DNA from: Eonycteris spelaea
Taxonomy: Eukaryota > Chordata > Mammalia > Chiroptera > Pteropodidae
DNA: 64,000 nucleotides
Reading direction: 5' to 3'
Assembly: GCA_003508835.1 (NCBI GenBank)
Contig: PUFA01000536.1
Span: forward strand, 1 to 64,000
Below are positions 26,041 to 36,300 of the stretch, piece after piece. The position numbers were made by a program, and so were the translations under genes. The notes below the pieces were generated by a model. It had not been told where the DNA came from, did no database searches, and worked only from the letters and a program-made list of their open reading frames with translations. Position 1 is the first letter of the stretch. Every line of letters begins with the position of its first letter.

Positions 26041-26145
26041 TTATGGTGAGGATTGAAATATTATTAAAATAGTGTTATATAAAGCACCTAACATTAAACA
26101 TTACAGTTGACTCATAATAGACACTCAATAAACATACTTCTATCC
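25890..26145 (+). repeat. MIR SINE with an internal (AT)n expansion
   Basis: MIR-like sequence ('gaatttccattctagcccta', 'gattatggtgaggattgaaa', 'agacactcaataaacat') is split by a long AT-repeat at 25985-26037. Confidence 0.65.
25985..26037. repeat. (AT)n microsatellite
   Basis: Near-perfect AT dinucleotide tract. Confidence 0.97.
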
Positions 26146-26159
26146 TCTTCAAGCTTGTC

Positions 26160-26290
26160 TCGGGCTGGATAACTGTATCTTTAGTGACTATCAAAGTGTC
26201 TGGCATATGGTATGTATGCCAATAAATGTTGAACTGGATTGAAGGATGGATGGATGGATGAGTGGATAGATGGGTGGAAGGTGAAGGTGA
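26160..26290 (+). repeat. L2 LINE tail with a GGAT-type microsatellite
   Basis: 'gtgtctggcatatggtatg' followed by 'ccaataaatgttgaactgg' is the L2 3' terminus. It runs into the tetranucleotide tract 'ggatggatggatggatgag'. Confidence 0.7.
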
Positions 26291-27639
26291 ATAATTTCTA
26301 AGATTCTAATAATAATTTACCAATATAAATAAAAACAAGGGATTATGTTTCAAAATTTTTTTAATGCTACATCCTGAGCAGATTAATCAGAAATGATGCT
26401 GGCTCTCAGGAGGCTACAAAATTAACAGAAAACAATGAGGGATAAAATATGTTTCCCCTTCTTCAAAAATTAAGAATTTCAAGGTGGTGACAGGAAATCA
26501 CTAAACCATGCTTGAGGACCTTCCTAGCATCCAAGGATGATATCCTGTGTAATTACCCAGACATATACCCATGAAGCCATCTTCGTTCACTTTTTCCCTA
26601 GACTAAAATCTTGGGGATGCCTGATGTGAAAAGTTTTATTCCTTAGTTGCTGGGAGGTCTTAGGGGATCAGGGTAAAAGGCCAGCCTCAGGTGGCAGAAG
26701 ACAGGTGGACAAGAAGGGCACTGTGACTTAGGGCACTATCTATGTACCAAGATTTGATAAATATTCAATATCTTAAAGCTTCTATAATGCAAAAATAAAA
26801 AGTTCAATTACAGAAATTTTTATATGCCATATTATTTAAAGGTTAATAATCCTAGACAGCTGGCAGGCTACAAATTCTACAGGTCTTTTGCAAATCTGTC
26901 TAGATTTAGTGCCACTTGTTGTATATCTACTTATTGAAGCAATTCTGCAACTGCAGAACCAGCTCGAACTGGTCCTGTCTTTTTTAACAAAGACCTGGAA
27001 CCAAAGTTTAAAGCTTGGGTACACACTTACAAGTAAGACTTGTGAATCCTTAACTGTTCCCCCACACTAACCAAAGGACCGGGACATGACCAGAACCTGA
27101 ATTCCAGAAACTTTTAGAAACAAAAGTTTTGTTGTCCAGGAAGATCTGGTCTGAATCTTTTAAATATTGCCCTGAACTCTGGATCAGAGACACAGATTTG
27201 AGCCTTGCTTCCTGTCTTCTTGCCAGTTGACTTCACATAAAAGCTTTTTTTTTTTCTTTTCTCAAAAGCAGGTGCCATTAGTATTGGCTATATGTACATC
27301 GGGCAGTGGTCTTCACTGTGGTAATACTTCTGGTAGGAACTTCTAGGTTTATTGCAGGGATTCCAGAAATCTTTTTATTTTAGAACTTGTTATGCATGTT
27401 CTGAACAGGGAATTGAAATGCTGGGTCCCCAAGAGCCATTCGGACCTCAAAAGATGAGGTTGCCCACCATTTCTCTGCTAATCTTGAACTTCTTCCCTCC
27501 ATATTCTTCTCTTCCTCCCCAACAGCCCTCATTATACTAAGAAAAACTTCAGCAAGTACTGGCTTGAGAGAAATTTCCATTCATTTTATACTTCGATTCA
27601 TATTACTGTTGGGGTTTTATTTAACAAGGATACATCTAC
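26291..27639. other. No gene recognised
   Basis: About 1.3 kb of unassigned sequence. The 26.8-27.25 kb part has balanced base composition and a short open frame on each strand, but no domain or repeat that I can identify. Confidence 0.45.
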
Positions 27640-28432
27640 TTAGGGAAATGATAGTGCCTCCTATCATTGATTACAAATGATAGTAAAGAATTATCTCCAC
27701 TGTCAGCTATGGATAAATCATCCAAACAGAAAATCAATAAGGAAATATCAGCCTTAAAAGACACATTAGACCAATTAGACATAATTGACATTTATAGAGA
27801 GCCTTTCATTCCAAAACAGCAGCTTATATATTCTTCTCTAGTTCACATGAAATGTTCTCAAGGATAGATCATATGTTGGGAAACAAAACTAGCCTCAATA
27901 AATTTATGAAAATTGAAATCATACCAAGCATATTATCTGACCATAATGCTTTGAAACTGGAGATTAACTGTAAAAACAGGAAGAGCCGCATATACTTGGA
28001 GATTAAACAACATGCTACTAAAGAATGGCTGGGTCATAGAAGAGATAATAAGAAAGATCAAGAGATACATAGAAATAAATGAGAATGAAAATATATCATA
28101 TCAAAATTTTGGGGACACAGCAAAAGTGGTAATAAGAAGAAAGTTCATATCATTACAGGCCTATCTCAAGAAACAAGAACAATCTCAAATAAACTATGTA
28201 ACATTACATCTTAAAAACTAGAAAAAAGAAAAATTGAAGCATAAAGTCAGAAGAAGGAAGGAAATAATAAAATTAGAGTGGAACTAAATAAAATTGAGAA
28301 CAAAAAGTCAATAGAAAAAACCAATGCAACAAAGAGCTGGTTCTTTGAGAGATGAATACAATGGATAAACTTCTGGCTAGACTCACTAAGGGAAAAAGAG
28401 AAATAACATGAATTAAAAAATAAGAAATGAAA
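27640..28432 (+). mobile_element. L1 LINE ORF2 fragment
   Basis: Endonuclease and linker region of ORF2. Bases 27667-28221 translate in pieces to L1 peptide such as KQKINKEISALKDTLDQLD and EIIPSILSDHNALKLEI, with frameshifts between them. It ends at 'agaaatgaaagagg', where another element begins. Confidence 0.9.
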
Positions 28433-30484
28433 GAGGAGTGGTTCAGGTCAAGAAGGCAGAATAGGTAAAAGTGGGATTGGACTCCTCTCAGGACAACAAT
28501 AAAATTACAACCAAATTATAAAGTAATCAACAAGGAGTATCACCTGAAGTTCTGCTGATTATAACACAGACATCTGATGCTATAAAGGAGGAGCCACATC
28601 AAAACCAGTAAGAGAAACAAAGTTGCAAATTGGGTTGAGCTCACATCCACGTATGACGGTGGAGCACTAGGAGGAGAATTCGGCTGCAGAGGCCCCCCCT
28701 GAAGAAGAGAGGGATCCTAGCTCAATACAGGGGTGCCTTGGCCCAGGATCCCAGCCCATGGAAAGGGGAGTTCCCAAAAAATCTAATAGTAAAAATCTGT
28801 GGGGATTCTGGTCATCCAAGTGAGATGAAAGGAGACTGAAATCCCGGATGCCCCTTTAAAGGACCCACAGACTGCTTTCTGGTGGACACACACTCTGGGC
28901 ACCACTGGAGTGATGGAGGTTCACACAAGTACATACAAGGAAAGACAGCATTACGTGGCACTGGAATGAGGCCTGGATGGGCAAGCCGCATTGTGCCTTA
29001 TTCGGGGCCCACCTATAGGACAGCCAACAGGCTAACACCGCTTGCTTGTGCTGAATCCTCCACACACATCCAATTTTGAAGCTGCATTGGCCTGGGGAGA
29101 ACAGCTCACCCTACCCAAAACACATAGTGCCCAGGGTGGCTCCACAGTGGCTGCCCCAACCCTGCCCCTTTCCAGGGGTAACATTTGGTGCAGGCTTCAG
29201 AGCTCAGCCAGAGCTGTGAGCAAATTTCAGGAAAATCAGTTGTGAGCAGATCACTGCTGCATGCACGAGTTGCAATATCATTTGAGGGGATCACAGAGGT
29301 TCACGGGACCACCCTAGATGGCAGCTGATCTCGCTGTGAATATGACTTCTGTGGGAATGTCAGACATGGAAGTTGTAGCAACACAGAGATAATATTGGCC
29401 TCATAGCCCTTGCTTCACTGAGAGCCTGCCCCATCCAGACCATAAAGTACTGGAAGCCGGTTGACAAGCAGACTCTTCCGCCCTGCCCCTTTCCAAGGTT
29501 TGGCATTCTGGGCAGGCAACAGACCTATTAGTGCAGTTAGTGCAAATTTCAGGGAAAACAGTGGTGGGCAGATCACCGCTGCCAGCAAGAGACACAATAT
29601 CGCTTGGGCAGACTATAAGGGTTTGTGGTGCATCCCAGATGGGAGTGGGTCTTTCAGTATCTGTGACTTTAGTGGGAGGCCATGGTCTCAGAACTGGCAG
29701 CAAATCTGGTGCTGTAATCTGCTGTGTCTCATTGAGATGCCACCATACCTCACACACAAATTATCTGTGTCAAGCCTGTTCCTAGGAACCCAGTCCCATC
29801 TTGTGCTTTCCTTGAGACACCAATTCAACAGTAACTAACAGCATTCAGATCATGTGGCCCACACAAAGTCATGCCATGCATCCCCAGGAGAAACTTTTGG
29901 TGGTGGACAAAAAACCTTGCCCACTATCTTCAGTAATTTTTTAACAGGTCTCCCATGTTTGTAGGCCCAAAGAGGACAACAATTGGCCTTGTTGTGAACT
30001 GAGACTTTTATAGGAAGCCACAAAGACATGAAAACAACCTAAGCCTTTCTTGATAGATGATTGAATAAAGAAGATATGGTACATATATACAATGAAATAT
30101 TATTCAGCCATAAGAAGTGATTAAATACTGTCATTTGCAACAACATGGACAGACCATGAGATAATCATGTTAAGTGAAATAAGTCAGACAAAAGTTGAGA
30201 ACCATATGATTTCACTCATATGCGAGACATGAAATAAAAGTAACAGACAAGAGAAACAAATAGGGAATCAAGGATATGAACAATGGATCAGTGCTTACCA
30301 GAAGGAAAGGAAGAGGAGGGAGTTAAATAGATAGAGGCGCAGGGGGTCAAATATTTGCTGGCGAAAGAAAATTTAACTTTGGATGGTATTCACACAATGT
30401 AATATACATATGACATATTATTGAATTGTATATGTGAAATCTATTTGATTTTATTAACCAATGTCACCACAATAATTTTAATAA
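28433..30484 (+). mobile_element. ORF-less L1: 5'UTR joined to 3' end
   Basis: A GC-rich L1 5'UTR-like region (28433 to about 29990) starts at 'ggttcaggtcaagaaggcag'. It passes almost directly into the L1 3' terminus (about 30010-30484: 'tggtacatatatacaatgaa', 'atatgatttcactcatatgc', 'attaaccaatgtcaccac'). ORF1 and nearly all of ORF2 are missing. The 11-mer 'aagaaatgaaa' occurs at 28422-28432 and 30485-30495 and may be a target-site duplication. The same word is native to the L1 on the left and is A-rich, so chance cannot be excluded. Confidence 0.75.
29100..29760 (+). repeat. Two tandem 5'UTR monomers, about 321 bp each
   Basis: Matching landmarks recur at a fixed offset: 'ctgcccctttcc' at 29162 and 29483, then 'gcaaatttcagg(g)aaaa', 'gcagatcac(t/c)gctgc' and 'acaatatc(a/g)ttt/ctt' in the same order. 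The copies are diverged. Unit edges are approximate. Confidence 0.75.
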
Positions 30485-30512
30485 AAGAAATGAAATAATA
30501 AAATAAATGAAT

Positions 30513-31008
30513 TGTGGAGCCTGAGAAGATTCATTTGATATGAACCACAAGAAGAAATTTTTCTGCTCATATGGACTCCCCACAGTCAACCAAGGGCCCA
30601 ATTTTATGAATATTAAGAGTCTAGCAGCCATTTGCTCACACTGGCTCCTTACCCACTTTGTACACTGGGAAGAACCCCAGACTGACCTCTCAGCTTCCTG
30701 CACTATGCCCACTTGTTTCCACTATAGGAAAGCCCTGGTTTCCTTTTCTACCACAGGACTGAGACCTGCTCCATCCAATCAGAACTACATGAATTTATTC
30801 TCATTTGCATCTATACCAACCAGTTGGAACCACACAATTTGGAAACCTCATTTGCATAAAATTGGGAACTTGAATGGGAACTTTATAAAAGATGGCCTTC
30901 TATTTGCATCAGGGGAGCACAATTTAGGTTGCTACTTGAATCTGTGTCTCCCGGACTGAAGCTCCCGGACTGAAGATTAATTTAGTTTACAGTATTCTAG
31001 TTTACACC
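30513..31008 (+). mobile_element. LTR-like element (candidate)
   Basis: It starts 'tgtggagcctgag' and ends near 'tagtttaca'. It contains a TATA-like 'ctttataaaagatgg' (30881-30895) and 'tgaatctgtgtctcccgga', laid out like a gammaretroviral-type LTR. The size of about 490 bp fits. No target duplication was found, so the boundaries are provisional. Confidence 0.5.
30948..30975. repeat. 14-bp tandem duplication
   Basis: 'ctcccggactgaag' occurs twice in a row inside the LTR-like element. Confidence 0.95.
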
Positions 31009-31550
31009 TGAAGAGGGGCAGAATTTGCCATCCCAAAAGATGGCATAAGGATTATTTTAGGCTGATTGTTTTTGAGAAATAGCAGACATAGGAAAAGCTC
31101 TGGAATCTGAGTAGACAATTACCCTTTTGTAAGAGAAATTTACATTTATAAGGGAAATCTTCATCTGTAAGGGTGTCTGTCTCTCTGCACCAAGAGAAGG
31201 ATGATTAAATTTCTATAGAATCATCAATGTAGAGGGCAAATGTCTAAACTCTGCATAACAACCATACATTCTTTTACCATGCTTTTCCTGGTAACCTCCC
31301 ATAACTGGCCTCCCTCCACCCTAAACACCCTTTTTCTTTAGGTGGAGATGATATTTAAGGTGATGGCTTCTGCCATTTTGGAGACTTACTCAGATTCTCT
31401 AGGTCTCTCCCATGTATACAGGAGGTATACATATAATTAAACTTCTTTTTGTTTTTCTCCTGTTAAAATGTCTTTTATTATGGGGGGTGGAGCACAACCA
31501 AGAATCTAGAAGGGTAGAGGAAAAATTATTTTTCCTCCCCTATGCGCCAA
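31009..31550 (+). mobile_element. LTR-like element, same family as 38255-38815
   Basis: It starts 'tgaagaggggcagaatttgc' and ends near 'tagaagggtagaggaaaaat' with 'cctcccctatgcgcc'. It carries a near-terminal 'cctgttaaaatgtctttta' block. The same start, 'ggattatttt' block and end motif recur at 38255-38815. The family was not named from memory with certainty; it is probably an ERV-L-type LTR. Confidence 0.6.
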
Positions 31551-31673
31551 AGTTTTAGCTATTTTTCCTTAGAAATGGATATGATCAGTAACAATGACAG
31601 TCAAAGTTGTAGTTATGCTGCCCATGAGCTTGCTTCTTCATTATTTTAGTGCTTTCCATTCTAAAATAGTGCC

Positions 31674-32254
31674 GTATAGTAAATCCTCACCTAACATCAT
31701 TGATAAGTTCTTGGAAAGTGTGACTTTAAGTGAAATGACATAAGGAAAACAATTTTACCAAAAGCTAATTGATATAAACAAGAGTTAAGTTCCCATGGCA
31801 CATTAAGAACACAAACATTACCAAACTTCTAAAGACCCAAACACATCTAATATTAAACATTTAAATAAATATGAGCCATACATACATTTTTTAAAAATCA
31901 ATAAAAACAAGTATTATTTCCTGGCCCACTTTTTCCAGTTCAGGTACAGATGGCGGGAGCTTATTCCAGCAGTTTAGAGTGTAAGGCAGAAACCCACTCT
32001 GAACAGGATGCCCTTCAATTGCAGGACACACTCACACACACACACCCTCACTCACTAAGACTGGGGCAATTTATACACACCAATTCATCTAACTTGCACA
32101 TCTTTGGGATATGGGAGGAAACTGGACTACCTGGAGAAAACCCATGTAGACATGGGGAAAATGTGCAAACTCCACTCAGACAGCAAATAGGGATGGGAAA
32201 CAATTTTTTCATAAATGTTATAATGAAAAGATGTATTTCAACGATTTGCTGTAT
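31674..32254. mobile_element. Ancient interspersed repeat with imperfect terminal inverted repeats
   Basis: The left end 'gtatagtaaatcctcac' and the reverse complement of the right end 'aacgatttgctgtat' resemble each other, as in a non-autonomous DNA transposon. The middle carries 'tttgggatatgggaggaaac', 'ggagaaaacccatgtagaca' and 'gtgcaaactccactcagaca', a motif series I recall as widespread in vertebrate genomes. The family name is not certain. Confidence 0.6.
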
Positions 32255-32256
32255 AT

Positions 32257-32421
32257 CAGTGCTTTTCTAATTGAATGTGCAAATGAGTCACCTAGGGACA
32301 TTATTAAAATGCAGATTGCTAATTGAGTCAGACTGGGTTGGGGTCTGAGATTCTGCATTTATAATATACTCCCAGCTTATGCCCACTCTACAGGTGTGTG
32401 AACCAAAGTAGAACCACTCTG
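32257..32421 (+). mobile_element. MER5A (hAT-Charlie, non-autonomous)
   Basis: The ends 'cagtgcttttctaa' and 'gaaccactctg' correspond to the MER5A inverted termini. The inside has 'attaaaatgcagattgct' and 'ggggtctgagattctgcatt'. Confidence 0.85.
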
Positions 32422-33164
32422 AATAATATTAAACAGAAATTGTTCCGGACTAAACCTTGTCTCTTGATTGTAATCTGTAGTTTATTGATTACTTCCTAAA
32501 TTTTAAAGCAATTGTCTAGCCCTAGGTTGCCATATTCTCTCCTGGAAGTCAATGGTCAATTAGTCTGCAGATTGGACATACGTTTTAAATTTTTCCAACT
32601 TTCAGAAGTTTGTGCCTTTTTGTATCTGAACTGAAAAAAAAAATCACACCATCAAAAAGTAGGAAATGTTGCCTACCAACTAGTATAGGAAACTCTCAAA
32701 ATTTTATTGTGTAGTTTGTGACATCTGAATGTTTCAAATATGATCTCTAGTCATTTTATTATTTTCGGCCTTTTAGGCACTGCATTCTTTCTGCTTCTTT
32801 CGTTAAATGTGAAGCACATTTTTAGACTATGAATGTATTTAAAATTTCCTGCTTCTCATTAATCCTCTCCATAGGTTACTTACTTTTAAAGCCAAGCAAA
32901 CTTATTCATGGTGAATACTTTCATCCCAAGTGCAATTTTCTTAAAAATTAGACTCTTGTCCTCCAAGATTTGACAATATCTCTATGGCTTAGTGCAAGTT
33001 GCAAAATTACATTATTTTATTAATACATCACTGAAGAGAATCTGACCCATCCCTTGTCTTCTGTATGTGCAGCACTCTCACCATGGATTAATGAGGAAAA
33101 AACCTGTTAATAGAATCCAGAAATTTTACTACTAGTTGAGGGTTTGAATACTCTAATGCCTACT
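32422..33164. other. 3' flank of IL13RA2, nothing recognised
   Basis: AT-rich sequence immediately downstream of the IL13RA2 poly(A) region. No gene or repeat was identified. Confidence 0.5.
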
Positions 33165-33189
33165 AAAATACAATGCTTTTAAAATAAGA

Positions 33190-33195
33190 TTTATT
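33190..33195 (-). promoter_or_regulatory. IL13RA2: Poly(A) signal AATAAA (distal)
   Basis: AATAAA on the minus strand. The position equivalent to the human signal reads TATTAAA here, so this newer hexamer just downstream is the likelier signal. Confidence 0.65.
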
Positions 33196-33257
33196 CAACA
33201 TTTGGAGAAAAAAATCATTTAATAGGGCTCATAGTTAACATTTGGCCACAAGACAAA

Positions 33258-33263
33258 TTTATT
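33258..33263 (-). promoter_or_regulatory. IL13RA2: Poly(A) signal AATAAA (proximal)
   Basis: A second AATAAA, four bases beyond the TGA on the minus strand. It could give a very short 3'UTR. Confidence 0.45.
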
Positions 33264-33266
33264 GAG

Positions 33267-33317
33267 TCAAAAAATTGTCCCTTGATGAGAAAAGAGTTCT
33301 TTTTTTGTATGAAAAAC
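33267..33317 (-). CDS. IL13RA2: IL13RA2 exon 10, cytoplasmic tail end
   Basis: The acceptor ttaatttcag is followed by a tail reading [16 protein letters not shown] and TGA (33269-33267). The human tail after the same junction is shorter (IPEFFCDT) and unlike it. Sequence alignable to the human start of this exon lies about seven bases upstream but has no AG before it, so the splice site seems to have moved. The assignment rests on the adjacent 3'UTR, which matches human. Confidence 0.75.
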   Translation of the reverse strand, partial: VFHTKKELFSHQGTIF

Positions 33318-36300
33318 CTGAAATTAAGAAAGAGCTCCATTATCAACAGTCATTAATAACACAAATTATTTCTTAGATTAATAACTCAGAGGAATAGGCA
33401 ATAAAGCATTCATTAGAGAAATAAAGTGAAACATTTCATATACATTTACATTTCTCTTTATCTTTAAAAGACTGGCATTAGGTTATTTTCTCCAAGTCAA
33501 TATTTCTTCTTAAAGCCCACCAACCCATAGTGATCTTTCCATCTTCTGATCCTATAATATTATCTGAGAACTCAAATAGCAATTATCTAAAATAAACTCT
33601 TAATGCAGGTTATTTTTTTGTATAAATTCTCTCTCTCCAAAATAGAATGTGAGGTCTTGAAGGGTAGGTATCATTCTTTTAAATTTTTGTGATCTTTGGC
33701 TTGTGGCACATTAGAAATACATTTCTGTCTATGTCCATTTTAAATTATTCTATCCTTTCTCTCAATCCTGTAACTCTTTTCTTATATTTTCCCTAATCTA
33801 GAGGTAGTTTCATGTTCTAAAGTTGTTTTTTTATTATTATTATTTCAACAAAAGTAAATCCACCACAACATGTAGCTTTTTAGGGTTAATTTTTAAATTG
33901 CTATATTATTTGAAGACATCATCACAATCCATACAACATCAACTGTACACCCACACTGGATAGACAAAATTACAAAATCGCAAAATTACAAAATTGGATC
34001 CATCGGCCCTAAATGCAGAGCATTCTTTTTATGTACTGTCTCAAACTAAACATTACAATGTTATACAACTTACCATTTTCAGTAAAGCTTTTTGCTTATA
34101 CAAAAGCATAAAAGTTATTAACAAAACAAATAATGAGACAAAAGCAAATGGTATCAAGAAAAATAACAAGGTTTCCTTCCATATGTCACCTAGGTGAAAA
34201 TCACACAAAAAAGAAAGAGTTAGATGTTTACAGTTATTTTTGAAACTGATTTTATAAATAATCTAGTAAATAGTGAAAAACTGAGTTTAACTCAGAAACT
34301 TCTGCCATCTTTGCCAAAGCATAGATACCACAGTTATTTTTGAGTATAGCATTCCTTTCACTTCTGTACACTTTATATAGAACAATTACCTTACTGAACT
34401 GTGACATTTCTTCATTTCACTTAGAAAAATAACTCCCCAAAGCCTAATTCTTATTATCTGATATGACTTTGTTTAAAATTTGACCTTGTAAATTTTTCAT
34501 AGGAAAAAAAATGATAAAAAAATTATCCAAGTGGTTGGATAAACATGTGTATCACTTAACTCTCAATAAGTCAAATGTTTATATCATAAAATGCTGTAGT
34601 GAACAAGAGTTGATCTTCAATAAAAGTCCCTGTATGAATAATGTAGTTAGTCTTTAAAGGTCATGTTTTTAAAGTTGTCTCATATTTTAGTGGCTAAAGA
34701 GATGTTTTTATTTTCTTTTAGGGATGAAGTTCTAATGGTTCTTCTGCATAGCAAAAAAATGAGCAATTGCTAGACAAACTTTAAAAAGTAGGCAAAGCCT
34801 GTCCTTCCAAAACTAGTATCTCTCACTTGTTTTGAAGTAGTACGACAGAGCATCCTGAATCATAGGCCCATATATATACTTAAACCTACTCCCAATCCCT
34901 CCTATTTCTTTGCCTTATTCTCTTAGGATCTTATCTTCTACTAAGTCAAATTTGTATGGTCAATTCAGTTAAGATTTGCAAAGATATAATTCAGAGAAAT
35001 GACTGATAATTTAAGTTTCTAGCATGCAAAATTAACAGTGGGAAAACAGGCTTCTTTCCTAGGGTTCCAGTTGCTTTTCCTATATAGAGAGTCAACCCTA
35101 GAGAAGATATAGTTTCATTAATATATATATATATATATCCTCCTATTGTTCTATACCTCAAAACATCCAATAAGAAATACTAAATAACTAAGATTACAGG
35201 CATCTCAAGAAATTCCTTTTTCCTAATCTCAAAGTTATTAAGATTTTACCAAGAGATATCCATCAGGGAAAAAGAAATCTCAGCCATAAATATCATGTTA
35301 AGCACTATATGTAAAATACATAAAAAGATGTATTTATGTATTTAAAGTGGATATCCACTCTAAACTATGCACTGACCAATGACAAAATGCAGTTTAGGAC
35401 ATGACTTTTTTAATGTTAGTTCCATAGAATAACAAGATTTCTTACAACAGTGACAAAATGAAAAATGTAGAATCAATAAGTGTTCTGATTCAATATATCT
35501 CTTAGTTTATTAAGTTCTTCCTCTGTCTGCCTATTGTTTCTCCATGGCCTTTAATGATTATATGATATAGTTTGTATCTTTGTTTATTGTCTATCTCTAC
35601 TCAACTTGGGAATAAAACATAAATTTTGTGAAGACAAGAATTTTTTCTGTTACATCTCACATGCCTAAAAAAGTCTAATACATAGTCAGTCCTTAATAAA
35701 TATTTGATGAACAAAAGAAAAATGATTCCATTATATTAGTAGGGAGATAATAGTGAAACAGCAATTTTAGTATAATGGAATAACATGAAAGGAGATGAAT
35801 GATTGAGAGAAATGCAACTATTGTCTGTATCTATATCTCTATATGTATGTACATATCTGTATACCTGAAAGAGAAATGCTGAGTTAATTTAATTGCAAAA
35901 AAAATTATTAGTTATCTTTATAAATAAAGCTGGTTTACAGTGAAAAACAATAATTTTTTGCCTCATTCTCAAGCCTTTTTAGTTTATGTTGTTATTTAAA
36001 TATGTCTTTTTACCATAAGTCTCTTTAGCGTTGCAAGTGAATGGAATATGCATTTTACTAATGATGACATTAGAAAATATTAATTACACATAGTACTAGA
36101 CACTTAAAAACCAGTGTATGCCAATCTATCCTGGCTTTAAAATTTCTGTTCTTTTAAAAATTGAAAGCATAGAAAAATATTGTCAAAATGGGCTCCACCT
36201 TAAAAAGAACTAGCATGTTCTTTTTATTGAGAAAAAAAGAATGTTCACAATAGAACTATAACAAGACCTCAACTAGTTTAACTGCTCTTAGTTAAAACTA

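Larger units (their letters stand above)
33170..33266 (-). other. IL13RA2: IL13RA2 3'UTR
   Basis: On the minus strand it contains GGCCAAATGTTAACTATGAG and CCAAATGTTGAATAAATC, recognisably the human IL13RA2 3'UTR end (GGCCAAATGTTCAATATGAG). It is short, as in human. The cleavage site was not determined. Confidence 0.8.

Noticed and set aside
29401..29838. Open frames of 118 and 125 codons
   Set aside because: They fall in the tandem 5'UTR monomers of the ORF-less L1.
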